Program-made: the position numbers and the translations under genes
Shown: positions 52,550 to 58,639 of the stretch, in pieces
How the letters are laid out: each line of letters opens with the position of its first letter
Position numbering within the stretch: position 1 is the stretch's first letter
Source: a virus
Direction: 5' to 3' (one strand)
Length of the DNA: 64,000 nucleotides
IMG/VR virus record: IMGVR_UViG_3300032236_001024
Span: 62,001 to 126,000 of that record
The notes under the pieces: model-generated
Seen by the model: the letters and a program-made list of their open reading frames with translations, nothing else
Database searches by the model: none
Told to the model about the DNA's origin: nothing

Positions 52550-52790
52550 TCCCAAGATACTCGCTGATACCTTTGTACGTGTAAGGAATCCCAAGTTTCT
52601 TACACGTAATTTTTACAGCTTTACCATCTTTGTTTGCTGAGTGACGCATAAATGCAGCGAACATTTTATCACAGACAGTCACTGCTTCATCGATCCCATA
52701 GCAATAATCATTTGGATACTTATTGATGCAGTCCATCAAGCTTTCCAGATACGTGTCTTTGAACTTTTGCTGTTTTGATGTGAGGTTCAT
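52539..52790 (-). CDS. Conserved small phage protein (83 aa)
   Basis: Starts at the ATG with AAGGAGAACTACA before it; a longer frame from 52823 lacks such a site. MNLTSKQQKFKDTYLESLMD, then CINKYP..Y.YGIDEAVTVCDKM...(F)......NKDGKAVKITCKKLGI and a YLG end, matches a small helical protein found in many phages, function unknown. It ends within the 3' end of the rightward glycosyltransferase gene (11-base convergent overlap). Confidence 0.72.
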   Translation of the reverse strand: MNLTSKQQKFKDTYLESLMDCINKYPNDYCYGIDEAVTVCDKMFAAFMRHSANKDGKAVKITCKKLGIPYTYKGISEYLGISY

Positions 52791-52807
52791 TGTAGTTCTC
52801 CTTCTTT

Positions 52808-52990
52808 TCAGTCTGTAGCCCAATCGGTAAGCTTGTAATCCCAGAAGTCAGCGTAGTTCTTAGCTTCCTCTGCCACCTTGTCTACAGCCATTGCTTTCTT
52901 GTAGTAGCCACCTTGTTGTGCTTTGATCTCTTCAAGCTTGGCAATCAGAGCGTCGATGCCTTCATTCATTTTCTGGTCTAAGGAAGTCAT
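52808..52990 (-). CDS. Small helical hypothetical protein (60 aa)
   Basis: Start chosen at 52990 (AGGAGATAAGCATATG upstream); the longer frame from 53011 lacks a ribosome site. 60 aa, coiled-coil-like (ALIAKLEEIKAQQ ... VDKVAEEAKNYADFW). Not recognised. First gene after the leftward promoter at 53017-53044. Confidence 0.66.
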   Translation of the reverse strand: MTSLDQKMNEGIDALIAKLEEIKAQQGGYYKKAMAVDKVAEEAKNYADFWDYKLTDWATD

Positions 52991-53016
52991 ATGCTTATCT
53001 CCTCTGTTCATGATTC

Positions 53017-53044
53017 ATATTACCATACTCACATGGGGTGTCAA
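53017..53044 (-). promoter_or_regulatory. Leftward sigma70-type promoter
   Basis: Read leftward: TTGACA (complement of 53039-53044), 16-base spacer, TAATAT (53017-53022). Downstream leader TGAATCATGAACAGAGGAG closely resembles the leader of the promoter at 53553-53580. Confidence 0.82.
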
Positions 53045-53053
53045 GCGTTTATT

Positions 53054-53081
53054 TAAAAAAAGATAGGGGATTTCTCCCCTA
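53054..53081 (-). terminator. Leftward intrinsic terminator
   Basis: Seven-base-pair stem (TAGGGGA/TCCCCTA in leftward sense) with a four-base loop, followed by a T run. The first stem bases are the TAG stop codon of the gene at 53079-53279. Confidence 0.88.
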
Positions 53082-53279
53082 CCAGTCTATCGTATAGCCG
53101 CTTTCCTTGGGGAAAAGAACCTTGTAGTCGGATTCCACATCCCACATGGCGTGACCTGAGTAACCTTCGTATTGCCAAGCTTGTACTACCTCGCCTTTCT
53201 CATCCATGACTCTGAGGATGTAGTTGAGCATCTGAGACTCAAGTTTGGTGTCGTTTGGAAGTTGGATAACTTTGGTCAT
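53079..53279 (-). CDS. Small hypothetical protein (66 aa)
   Basis: 66 aa (MTKVIQLPNDTKLESQMLNY start, ending SGYTIDW). Ribosome site GGAACC is before the ATG. Mixed alpha/beta, Trp-rich near the C-terminus. Not recognised. Second gene of the unit starting at 53580; its stop lies in the terminator stem. Confidence 0.62.
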   Translation of the reverse strand: MTKVIQLPNDTKLESQMLNYILRVMDEKGEVVQAWQYEGYSGHAMWDVESDYKVLFPKESGYTIDW

Positions 53280-53291
53280 TTTCGGTTCCTT

Positions 53292-53528
53292 TCAGAAGGG
53301 GATTTCTTCGTTTTCAGCGTAAACAGGGTTGAGGTTGTACTGATACGTTCCACAATCCTGCTCTTCAAACTCGTACTCTTCTGGATGAGGCTGCTTAGGA
53401 CCATTGTAGAAGGGGTTAGGATACCAAACGTCACGATCAGAGAGAATCCAAGCCCTATCCTGATTGTCGAAGCCTACGTTACGGGAATATTCCAGATCAG
53501 CCTGTGATTCAGTTGCCAGATAACCCAT
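53292..53528 (-). CDS. Small hypothetical protein (78 aa)
   Basis: Start at the second of two close ATGs (53528); the first (53534) abuts AGGAG with no spacing. 78 aa, acidic, with WYPNPFYNGPKQPHPEEYEF and a Gln/Glu-rich end. Not recognised. First gene of the leftward unit from the promoter at 53553-53580. Confidence 0.62.
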   Translation of the reverse strand: MGYLATESQADLEYSRNVGFDNQDRAWILSDRDVWYPNPFYNGPKQPHPEEYEFEEQDCGTYQYNLNPVYAENEEIPF

Positions 53529-53552
53529 GTCCATCTCCTCTGTTGATGATTC

Positions 53553-53580
53553 ATATTAACATACCCACATAGGGTGTCAA
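53553..53580 (-). promoter_or_regulatory. Leftward sigma70-type promoter
   Basis: Read leftward: TTGACA (53575-53580), 16-base spacer, TAATAT (53553-53558), then leader TGAATCATCAACAGAGGAGAT. Nearly the same as the promoter at 53017-53044 through to the ribosome site. Confidence 0.82.
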
Positions 53581-53591
53581 CTGTTTTTATG

Positions 53592-53620
53592 AAAAAAAGA
53601 GGGGTATTATCCCCTCTTTA
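53592..53620 (-). terminator. Leftward intrinsic terminator overlapping a coding end
   Basis: Stem of nine base pairs (AAAGAGGGG with CCCCTCTTT in leftward sense), loop ATAATA, then a T run. The last codons and the TAA stop of the 38-aa ArfA-like gene are inside this hairpin, the stop being in the loop. Confidence 0.88.
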
Positions 53621-53723
53621 AGTGCTTGATTTTCCTTGTGTATGCACCTTTTCCCTTTTTGGGTGCAACAATTTTTTGCTGAAACTGGCGTTCAGACAGG
53701 GATTTTGCTGTCAGATTTCGCAT
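53607..53723 (-). CDS. ArfA-like ribosome-rescue protein candidate (38 aa)
   Basis: 38 aa from the ATG at 53723; AAGGA lies nine bases upstream. Sequence MRNLTAKSLSERQFQQ, then the block KIVAPKKGKGAYTRKIKHLK, then RG. This follows E. coli ArfA around [20 protein letters not shown]: a helix ending F-(R/Q)-Q-(R/K)-(V/I), then K-K-G-K-G-(S/A)-Y-x-R-K, then a basic H-(G/L)-(N/K)-R-G. ArfA recruits release factor 2 to stalled ribosomes. It is shorter than ArfA and lacks the C-terminal hydrophobic tail, as active truncated ArfA does. The final codons form the terminator stem. A longer frame from 53813 overlaps the previous gene and is not preferred. A small family of basic phage proteins of similar size exists, so family membership is uncertain. 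Confidence 0.62.
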   Translation of the reverse strand: MRNLTAKSLSERQFQQKIVAPKKGKGAYTRKIKHLKRG

Positions 53724-53928
53724 TTCCTCCAATCCTTTGAATTGCCTCTGATATGTGATAATCAAGGCGGTTTGAGAAGTCTTCCAGATGGTACGTATCC
53801 ATGAAATACGCATTGGACTTGATGAAAGATATCAGATAGCCAATGGTGTAATCATCTCCTTTAAGTTGGAGAAGTGTAACAAGATTCTCAATCTTGGTTT
53901 CGATTTTATCATTAGAAGTGGTATTCAT
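53692..53928 (-). CDS. Small hypothetical protein (78 aa)
   Basis: 78 aa, ATG at 53928 overlapping the previous stop, with GGAGCTATATA upstream. Helical (IETKIENLVTLLQLKGDDY ... FSNRLDYHISEAI). Not recognised. Overlaps the ArfA-like gene by 32 bases at its 3' end. Confidence 0.63.
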   Translation of the reverse strand: MNTTSNDKIETKIENLVTLLQLKGDDYTIGYLISFIKSNAYFMDTYHLEDFSNRLDYHISEAIQRIGGNAKSDSKIPV

Positions 53929-54197
53929 TATATAGCTCCCATGATACGAGGATACGAGCGAATAGGCGAACTTTTTTTGTGAACGACACGAACAAAGTCT
54001 GGGTATCGATCATATTTAGATTGCCAGACCTTGATGAACTTGTCAAGATCACAATCTTCCTCAAGATAAACGGTCTTTCCCTTCACATAGGAATATCCCG
54101 TAAAATCAGTAGGAACAAGACCAAGAGTCTCCAAAACCTTGATGGAAACTGCAACCCAACCGTGACCGGGATCAATGTAGTATTTGAAAACTTTCAT
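53928..54197 (-). CDS. Conserved small phage protein (DPGHGWVAV family)
   Basis: 89 aa with AAGGAGATAGGAAA upstream. YYIDPGHGWVAVSIKVLETLG, then GYSY.KGKTVYLEEDCD, then a basic C-terminus with SPIRSYPR. This pattern (DPGHGW.AV ... GYSY..G..VYLEEDCD) recurs in tailed phages, function unknown. It overlaps the next gene by one base. Confidence 0.74.
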   Translation of the reverse strand: MKVFKYYIDPGHGWVAVSIKVLETLGLVPTDFTGYSYVKGKTVYLEEDCDLDKFIKVWQSKYDRYPDFVRVVHKKSSPIRSYPRIMGAI

Positions 54198-54209
54198 TTT
54201 CCTATCTCC

Positions 54210-54404
54210 TTAGCGAACGGGTTCGATGACAAGCTGCAGACCGTTCTTGGTGATGCAGTCATAAAAACCGGGGTGATCCTTATCCTCTTCGATGAAAAGG
54301 GCATACAGATAGGTCTTGGCGTACTCAATCGCAGCCTCATAGGACTCGTAGACGCCAATGACGTTGTAGGCGTAGATGTTTGAGATGTTCACAAGCTTGA
54401 CCAT
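54210..54404 (-). CDS. Small hypothetical protein (64 aa)
   Basis: Start at the ATG with AAGGAGAAAATC in front; the frame extends to 54425 without a site. 64 aa with V.LVNISNIYAYNVIGVYESY then an A-rich helix and FYDCITKNGLQLVIEPVR. Not recognised. The ribosome site lies within the end of the preceding gene. Confidence 0.64.
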   Translation of the reverse strand: MVKLVNISNIYAYNVIGVYESYEAAIEYAKTYLYALFIEEDKDHPGFYDCITKNGLQLVIEPVR

Positions 54405-54414
54405 GATTTTCTCC

Positions 54415-54591
54415 TTATGCCACAATCTTGGCAGTGAGGGAAGGACTTTTTGTGCTGGTAGCCAGAATTTGAGGACGAGTGACGCCCTCTTCCTTGATTA
54501 CCTCGTAGAAAAACTTACGGGCGGCATTATAGGTTTTGAAAGGAACTTCATGACGGGTCTTTTTGAAGTAGGTGTAGGTGACGGTGAACAT
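54415..54591 (-). CDS. Small hypothetical protein (58 aa)
   Basis: 58 aa with GGAGATAGCCA upstream. Sequence MFTVTYTYFKKTRHEVPFKT, then NAARKFFYEVIKEEGV and a Lys/Ser end. A beta-then-helix small protein, as in many phage early genes. Not recognised. First gene after the promoter at 54616-54644. Confidence 0.62.
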   Translation of the reverse strand: MFTVTYTYFKKTRHEVPFKTYNAARKFFYEVIKEEGVTRPQILATSTKSPSLTAKIVA

Positions 54592-54615
54592 TGGCTATCT
54601 CCGTTTTGATGATTC

Positions 54616-54644
54616 AATGTAGCAGGGGGTTTCCCCCCTGTCAA
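54616..54644 (-). promoter_or_regulatory. Leftward sigma70-type promoter with palindromic spacer
   Basis: Read leftward: TTGACA (54639-54644), 17-base spacer GGGGGGAAACCCCCTGC, TACATT (54616-54621), then TGAATCATCAAAACGGAGAT. Most of the spacer forms an inverted repeat with the end of the -35 box. Confidence 0.75.
54623..54640. repeat. Perfect inverted repeat in promoter spacer
   Basis: CAGGGGG, four-base loop, CCCCCTG. Seven base pairs, mostly G-C, overlapping the -35 end. Possible operator or an RNA hairpin. There is no T run on the leftward strand, so it is not a standard terminator for the gene ending at 54654. Confidence 0.85.
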
Positions 54645-54653
54645 CACTTTTTT

Positions 54654-54875
54654 TCAGTTTGTGACGCATATTCCGTTGTGAGCATAAGCACCAACTGCCC
54701 AATCGTTACCGGAAGCAATGACCAGCGGAACGAAGGTTCCGTCCATCTTGCGGTAGATCATGTACTTGGAACCATTTTCCTTGATGGTCTCAAGGCAATT
54801 CTCTAGACGCTTCATAGCACCTTTTTCAGTCTTGAGACCGGGAATTGTTTCGAGCCATGCATTGAGGTTGGTCAT
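54654..54875 (-). CDS. Small hypothetical protein (73 aa)
   Basis: 73 aa (MTNLNAWLETIPGLKTEKGA, then RLENCLETIKENGSKYMIYR, then VPLVIASGNDWAVGAYAHNG). GGAGATGACCA upstream. Mixed alpha/beta soluble protein. Not recognised. Only gene of the unit from the promoter at 54903-54930, with no clear terminator after it. Confidence 0.64.
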   Translation of the reverse strand: MTNLNAWLETIPGLKTEKGAMKRLENCLETIKENGSKYMIYRKMDGTFVPLVIASGNDWAVGAYAHNGICVTN

Positions 54876-54902
54876 TGGTCATCTCCGTGATTCGATATAG
54901 AT

Positions 54903-54930
54903 AGATTACCACAGCCAGATATGGGGTCAA
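54903..54930 (-). promoter_or_regulatory. Leftward sigma70-type promoter
   Basis: Read leftward: TTGACC (54925-54930), 16-base spacer, TAATCT (54903-54908). Divergent from the rightward promoter 44 bases away. Confidence 0.7.
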
Positions 54931-54973
54931 CTGTTTTTTATAAAAAAAAGAAGAAAAAAGACAATCTTTTTGG

Positions 54974-55001
54974 TTGACACCACCTACATAATGCTTATAA
55001 T
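54974..55001 (+). promoter_or_regulatory. Near-consensus rightward sigma70 promoter
   Basis: TTGACA, 16-base spacer, TATAAT, followed by the leader CACATCAACAACGGAGAAAG before the ATG at 55029. Strongest sigma70-type promoter in the window. Confidence 0.88.
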
Positions 55002-55028
55002 GGTCACATCAACAACGGAGAAAGCCAC

Positions 55029-56138
55029 ATGGCTAGGGCTAATGCCAAGATCAAGGTCAGGAAGTCTCATTCTGAGACCTATCTGATCAACAAGAAGTAC
55101 TACGGTGACGAGCCTACTTTCGAGGCTGGTCATGAGCGTTCCAAGATGCTTGGGGCGTTCAACTGGTACAACACGATGGCTGATGAGGATGATGTTCGTC
55201 AGTACATCACTGAGTATCTCAAGTCTGTCAAGGCGGATATGGAAGCAAAGAAGTTTACTCGTGTCCCTTTCATGCGTGTTCCTCGTACAGCTGCAGCAGT
55301 TGTCCGTATGCACATGCGTGGTGCGGTTCTAGACGATGGTATGCTGGATCGTGCCAAGACCAGCATCGCTGATTGCATGAAGTATGCGGAGCAGGAGAAG
55401 AAGGACGACAATGTGGTTCGTCTTTCTATTCAGGACCATATGAACAACAAGGTCTCTGAGTTCATTGGCGAGATTGAGTCCATCCTTGATGATGGTGCTG
55501 TCGGTTTCTCCATGTACACCTCTCTGCAGAGCAACAACTTTCCTGCTGCGCTCTCGACTCGTGTTGCTGAGTACTATCGTCCCATCCAGCAAGAGATTGC
55601 GGATGCGATTGCCAAGAAAGACCCGCAACTGGTGGAAGCTTATTCTGGCTATACCAAGCCTCAGATGAAGGCAAAGCTGGCTCTGTACACTGGCATCATT
55701 GACGACTGCGAAAAGCACAGCGGAAACGTCCGCAAGGCTCGTAAGCCTCGCAAGAAGAAGGCTGTGAGCCCAGCCAAGAAGCTTAAGAGCTTCCAGTACC
55801 AGAAAGAGGATGCATCGTTAAAAATCTCCTCTGTCAATCCTGAGAGTGTTCTGGGAGCCCAAGAGCTTTGGACGTTCAACACGAAGAGCAAGGTGCTTTC
55901 TGTGTTTCGTGCAAGGGGTCCAGCTGGTCTTGAAGTCAATCGTACAGCAATCGCTGGTTACGATGCTGATACCTCCATGTCCAAGAAGATTGGACGCAAG
56001 ACGGAGGAAATTCTCAAGACAGTCACCACTGGTGGTAAGGTGACACTCAGGAAACTGTTTGACACCATCAACACCGACAAACTCAAGTTTGTTGACCGCC
56101 TAAATAGTAGCACAGTACTATTGAAGGTGGTTAGGTGA
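55029..56138 (+). CDS. Large basic early-type phage protein (369 aa)
   Basis: First gene after a near-consensus promoter, with GGAG and good spacing. N-terminal region ARANAKIKVRKSHSETYLIN, then a helical middle (about residues 50-220). Next come a very basic linker (about 235-255, RKARKPRKKKAVSPAKK) and a C-terminal domain (about 258-369) with LWTFNTKSKVLSVF and KLKFVDRL. The linker could separate a DNA-contacting part. Codon use is visibly more GC-rich than in the fibre genes (AAG, CTC, GTC frequent), consistent with strong expression. Conserved in related phages as far as I recall, function unknown. Confidence 0.7.
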   Translation: MARANAKIKVRKSHSETYLINKKYYGDEPTFEAGHERSKMLGAFNWYNTMADEDDVRQYITEYLKSVKADMEAKKFTRVPFMRVPRTAAAVVRMHMRGAVLDDGMLDRAKTSIADCMKYAEQEKKDDNVVRLSIQDHMNNKVSEFIGEIESILDDGAVGFSMYTSLQSNNFPAALSTRVAEYYRPIQQEIADAIAKKDPQLVEAYSGYTKPQMKAKLALYTGIIDDCEKHSGNVRKARKPRKKKAVSPAKKLKSFQYQKEDASLKISSVNPESVLGAQELWTFNTKSKVLSVFRARGPAGLEVNRTAIAGYDADTSMSKKIGRKTEEILKTVTTGGKVTLRKLFDTINTDKLKFVDRLNSSTVLLKVVR

Positions 56139-56141
56139 ACA

Positions 56142-56501
56142 ATGACAAGTAAGATTATACAGTTTCCGGATAAGAAAAAGGGAGAGGCTGGTAATCCAGC
56201 CTCTCTCGAAGAAACAATCTCTCAGATTGAAGAAGTAAGAAAGCTTTTCTGTGATGAGATTGCAGATGATGTTTTTCAAGCAGTGTTTGCAATCATTAGC
56301 AATTATGGAATGGTTCCAAAATCATCACCAGAATTTATTCGTGATGCATTTTTCTTTGAAGAAGTTCTTCAAGCAATGCTATATAGAATGAAGAACATCA
56401 ATCATCCCATGCACTCTCTGATCGACAAGACAGTTACGATTTCAGAAGATGTAGAAAAAGAACTTGAAGAAAAATTAGAAGAGTCCTTGAATCAGCATTA
56501 A
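56142..56501 (+). CDS. Conserved hypothetical phage protein (119 aa)
   Basis: 119 aa starting four bases after the previous stop. SKIIQFPDKKKG, then an acidic helix (SLEETISQIEEVRKLFCDE), a helical core with FFEEVLQAMLYRMKN..HP(M)H(S)LID and an acidic coiled-coil tail. Related phages carry similar small proteins near replication genes. Function unknown. Confidence 0.68.
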   Translation: MTSKIIQFPDKKKGEAGNPASLEETISQIEEVRKLFCDEIADDVFQAVFAIISNYGMVPKSSPEFIRDAFFFEEVLQAMLYRMKNINHPMHSLIDKTVTISEDVEKELEEKLEESLNQH

Positions 56502-56515
56502 AAAATGCATATATA
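56487..56515 (+). promoter_or_regulatory. Weak sigma70-type promoter candidate before RNase H
   Basis: TTGAAT, 17-base spacer, TATATA, inside the end of the preceding gene. The spacing fits but both boxes are degenerate in an AT-rich stretch. Confidence 0.4.
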
Positions 56516-56535
56516 TAATGTATGGACAGTAAAAC

Positions 56536-57396
56536 ATGATTATTATTGACTTCAACCAAGTCATGATCTCAAATTTGATGATGCAACTTGGCAACCACAC
56601 CAACATCCCTATTGATGAGGGATTGTTTAGGCATATGGTTCTCAATTCACTTCGCTCTTATAAGCAGCAATTTGGAAACAAATTTGGTGAGATCGTTATC
56701 GCTTGTGACGACAAAAACTATTGGCGCAAGCAAGAATTCCCCTATTACAAAGCAAATCGTAAGAAGACTCGTGATGCTTCTGAGATTAACTGGACTCAGG
56801 TTTTTGAGGTCTTTAACAAGATCAAGTCAGAACTGCGTGAGTTTTTCCCCTATCGTGTTATTCAGATTGATACTGCAGAGGCGGATGATATCATCGCAAC
56901 TCTGACAGAAAATTTTGGACACGAAGAAAGAAACGATGAAAAGCTTTTGATCTTGTCTGGTGATAAGGATTACATCCAACTTCATAAGTATCAGTATGTG
57001 AACCAGTATGATCCTACTCGCAAGAAATGGATTACTCATAATGATCCACACAAATATCTTTATGAACACATCTTGAAAGGAGATTCTAGCGATGGCATAC
57101 CTAACATACTTTCTGATGGTGATACTTTTGTTAGTGGGAAACGCCAGAAACCTTTGACGCAAAAGAGAATTGATGAGTTGTATGAACTTAATCTAGAAGG
57201 CAAATTTGATCATCAATATGCGTTTGCCTATGCTAGAAATAAAAGGTTGATTGACTTGACAATGATCCCATCACATATTAAAGAACATGTATTAGCTAAA
57301 TATGAAGAAGAAGCAGGGAAGGATCGTTCAAAAATCTTCAACTACTTCATCAAGTACAAATTGAAAAATTTAATGGAAAACGTAGGCGAGTTTTAA
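56536..57396 (+). CDS. rnh: RNase H / 5'-3' exonuclease (T4 Rnh-like)
   Basis: 286 aa, flap-endonuclease family. Removes RNA primers from lagging-strand fragments and degrades 5' DNA ends. Metal ligands appear in order: Asp5 (IIIDF), Asp58-Asp59 (ACDDKNYWRK), Glu115/Asp117/Asp118 (EADDIIATL), Asp143/Asp145 (SGDKDYIQL), Asp183/Asp186 (KGDSSDGIPN). The bridge region FPYYKANRKKTRD matches the family. It pairs functionally with the primase at 43438. Length agrees with T4 Rnh (about 300 aa). Confidence 0.9.
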   Translation: MIIIDFNQVMISNLMMQLGNHTNIPIDEGLFRHMVLNSLRSYKQQFGNKFGEIVIACDDKNYWRKQEFPYYKANRKKTRDASEINWTQVFEVFNKIKSELREFFPYRVIQIDTAEADDIIATLTENFGHEERNDEKLLILSGDKDYIQLHKYQYVNQYDPTRKKWITHNDPHKYLYEHILKGDSSDGIPNILSDGDTFVSGKRQKPLTQKRIDELYELNLEGKFDHQYAFAYARNKRLIDLTMIPSHIKEHVLAKYEEEAGKDRSKIFNYFIKYKLKNLMENVGEF

Positions 57397-57399
57397 ACA

Positions 57400-57828
57400 A
57401 TGTCAAAATTATCGATATATAATACACTGGTAAAGTGTTGTGAATTTGAAAAAAGAGAACATAGAATTGAAGCACTTCGTGCAAATGGGAATCCTGCAAT
57501 GTGGGCAGTCTTGAGACACATGTTTGATCCTAATATCAAGTTTCTTCTTCCAAAAGGCGATCCTCCATTTGAACCTTTGGAATTTGACGAGCCGGGAAGA
57601 CTTTATGTAGAGGCTCGAAAGTTTTACCTTTTTGTTGAGGGTGGTCATCCAACAATCACACAGATGAAACGTGAATCCCTCTTCATCAGTCTTCTTGAAA
57701 ACGTAAACAAGGAAGAAGCAAAGTTACTCCTTGCTATGAAAGACAAGAAGAGTCCTATCAAGGGACTTACCAAAAACCTAGTCGCAACTGCTTTCCCAGG
57801 GTTACTTCCAGATGAGCAAACAACTTAA
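57400..57828 (+). CDS. Conserved T4-like phage protein (DUF6433-like)
   Basis: 142 aa. Blocks R.......ALRANGNPAMWAVLRHMFDPNIKFLLPKG, then P, then KRE.LFI.LLE.V...EA.LLLAMKDKK and I.GLTK.LV..AFPGL(L), match a small helical family typical of T4-like cyanophages (I recall it as DUF6433). Function unknown. It overlaps the next gene at its 3' end and follows RNase H by three bases. Confidence 0.82.
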   Translation: MSKLSIYNTLVKCCEFEKREHRIEALRANGNPAMWAVLRHMFDPNIKFLLPKGDPPFEPLEFDEPGRLYVEARKFYLFVEGGHPTITQMKRESLFISLLENVNKEEAKLLLAMKDKKSPIKGLTKNLVATAFPGLLPDEQTT

Positions 57829-58000
57829 AAAATCGGATATGAAAAAGAAGAATCATGGTGGGTATTCCTACATGATGGAGGAAGAAGAAATCTCTCTCAA
57901 GGAGATTAAGAGAAACAAGGAACATAAGCATTATCGTAATTATGAAAATGCTTTACGTTCAAAGAATGTAGATCGTCTACTCTCATATGAGGAAGATTGA
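57812..58000 (+). CDS. Small conserved basic protein (62 aa)
   Basis: 62 aa, starting 17 bases inside the previous gene. Basic, with MKKKNHGGYSYM, an acidic stretch MEEEEISLKEIKR, then HYRNYENALRSKNVDRLLSYEE. The KHYRNYENALRS part resembles a small conserved protein in T4-like phages. Function unknown. The stop overlaps the next start (TGATG). Confidence 0.64.
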   Translation: MSKQLKKSDMKKKNHGGYSYMMEEEEISLKEIKRNKEHKHYRNYENALRSKNVDRLLSYEED

Positions 58001-58182
58001 TGTTTGAAACATTGGTAGCAGCAACAGGTCTTACTTTAATTATGATGGTCGTTTCTATCCTTTATTATTTGAAGGGAAAGAAGCAGGGGATGGAATTTGT
58101 ACTCCAGATTCTCTATGATAATGATAAAAAGGCTTTTAATCGTTTACACGCAACACTACAGAAAGAATTAACAAATGTCTGA
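58000..58182 (+). CDS. Small membrane protein (60 aa)
   Basis: 60 aa from the ATG at 58000 (TTG at 57997 is also open). One membrane segment, about residues 4-24 (TLVAATGLTLIMMVVSILYYL), followed by a basic KGKKQGMEF and a helical tail. Function unknown. Single-pass with a cytoplasmic tail in the usual positive-inside orientation. Overlaps the next gene by eight bases. Confidence 0.6.
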   Translation: MFETLVAATGLTLIMMVVSILYYLKGKKQGMEFVLQILYDNDKKAFNRLHATLQKELTNV

Positions 58183-58378
58183 CGAAACAGTATTTCTAGT
58201 CGATGGATTGAGCATGTATGATCCAAAGATTATCAATAAGCAAATGATTAATGATGAGAAGACACCACTTCTTTGTGATCAAGTCAAGCTAGATATGCTT
58301 GCACAAGGATTGAATCCTTTGAATTCAGAAGATGTTCGAAAGTTTTGGTCCAAGAAAGGCGTAGGTCTTAATGGCTAA
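58175..58378 (+). CDS. Small conserved hypothetical protein (67 aa)
   Basis: 67 aa (VFLVDGLSMYDPKIINKQM, then ...LNPLNSEDVRKFWSKKG). Helical, ends Gly-rich. Overlaps neighbours by eight bases on each side. Function unknown. Confidence 0.6.
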   Translation: MSDETVFLVDGLSMYDPKIINKQMINDEKTPLLCDQVKLDMLAQGLNPLNSEDVRKFWSKKGVGLNG

Positions 58379-58604
58379 TTATACCTTCCTGAATAAGGAA
58401 ACAAACGAAGAGTTTGATATCTCAATGCCAATCTCTGATCTTGATGATTACAAGAAAAATAATCCACATCTAGAACAGCTATTGACTGGTATCAGACTTG
58501 GTGATCCAACAAGGCTTGGATTGCGTAAACCAGATTCAGGATTTCGTGATGTTCTAAAGAAAGTGAAGCGAGCCCATAGGGGAAGCACTGTAAATACTTG
58601 GTAA
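58371..58604 (+). CDS. Small conserved phage protein (77 aa)
   Basis: 77 aa. YTF.NKETNEEFDISMPISDLDDYKKNNPHLEQLL, then DSGFRDVLKKVKRAHRGSTV. The pattern (..E.(F)...M.I(S)....(Y)...NP(H)(L/I)EQ ... (P)D.GF(R/K)(D/E)VL.K(I/V)) is common in T4-like phages, sometimes described as an FmdB-like/zinc ribbon relative, but no Cys pairs are present here. Last gene before the bidirectional terminator. Confidence 0.68.
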   Translation: MANYTFLNKETNEEFDISMPISDLDDYKKNNPHLEQLLTGIRLGDPTRLGLRKPDSGFRDVLKKVKRAHRGSTVNTW

Positions 58605-58606
58605 AG

Positions 58607-58633
58607 AAAAGGCTCCATCATCTGGAGCCTTTT
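58607..58633. terminator. Bidirectional intrinsic terminator
   Basis: Eleven-base-pair stem AAAAGGCTCCA / TGGAGCCTTTT with loop TCATC, T-rich on both strands. It separates convergent units. Confidence 0.9.
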
Positions 58634-58639
58634 ATTATT

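Noticed and set aside
53607-53813. 68-codon version of the ArfA-like gene
   Set aside because: Its first 30 codons lie in another frame of the preceding gene and read as unrelated sequence. The ATG at 53723 with AAGGA nine bases upstream fits better.
55329-55939. Minus-strand frames of 129 and 92 codons under the 369-aa gene
   Set aside because: Antisense shadows in GC-richer sequence, without ribosome sites, opposite a gene with a strong promoter.
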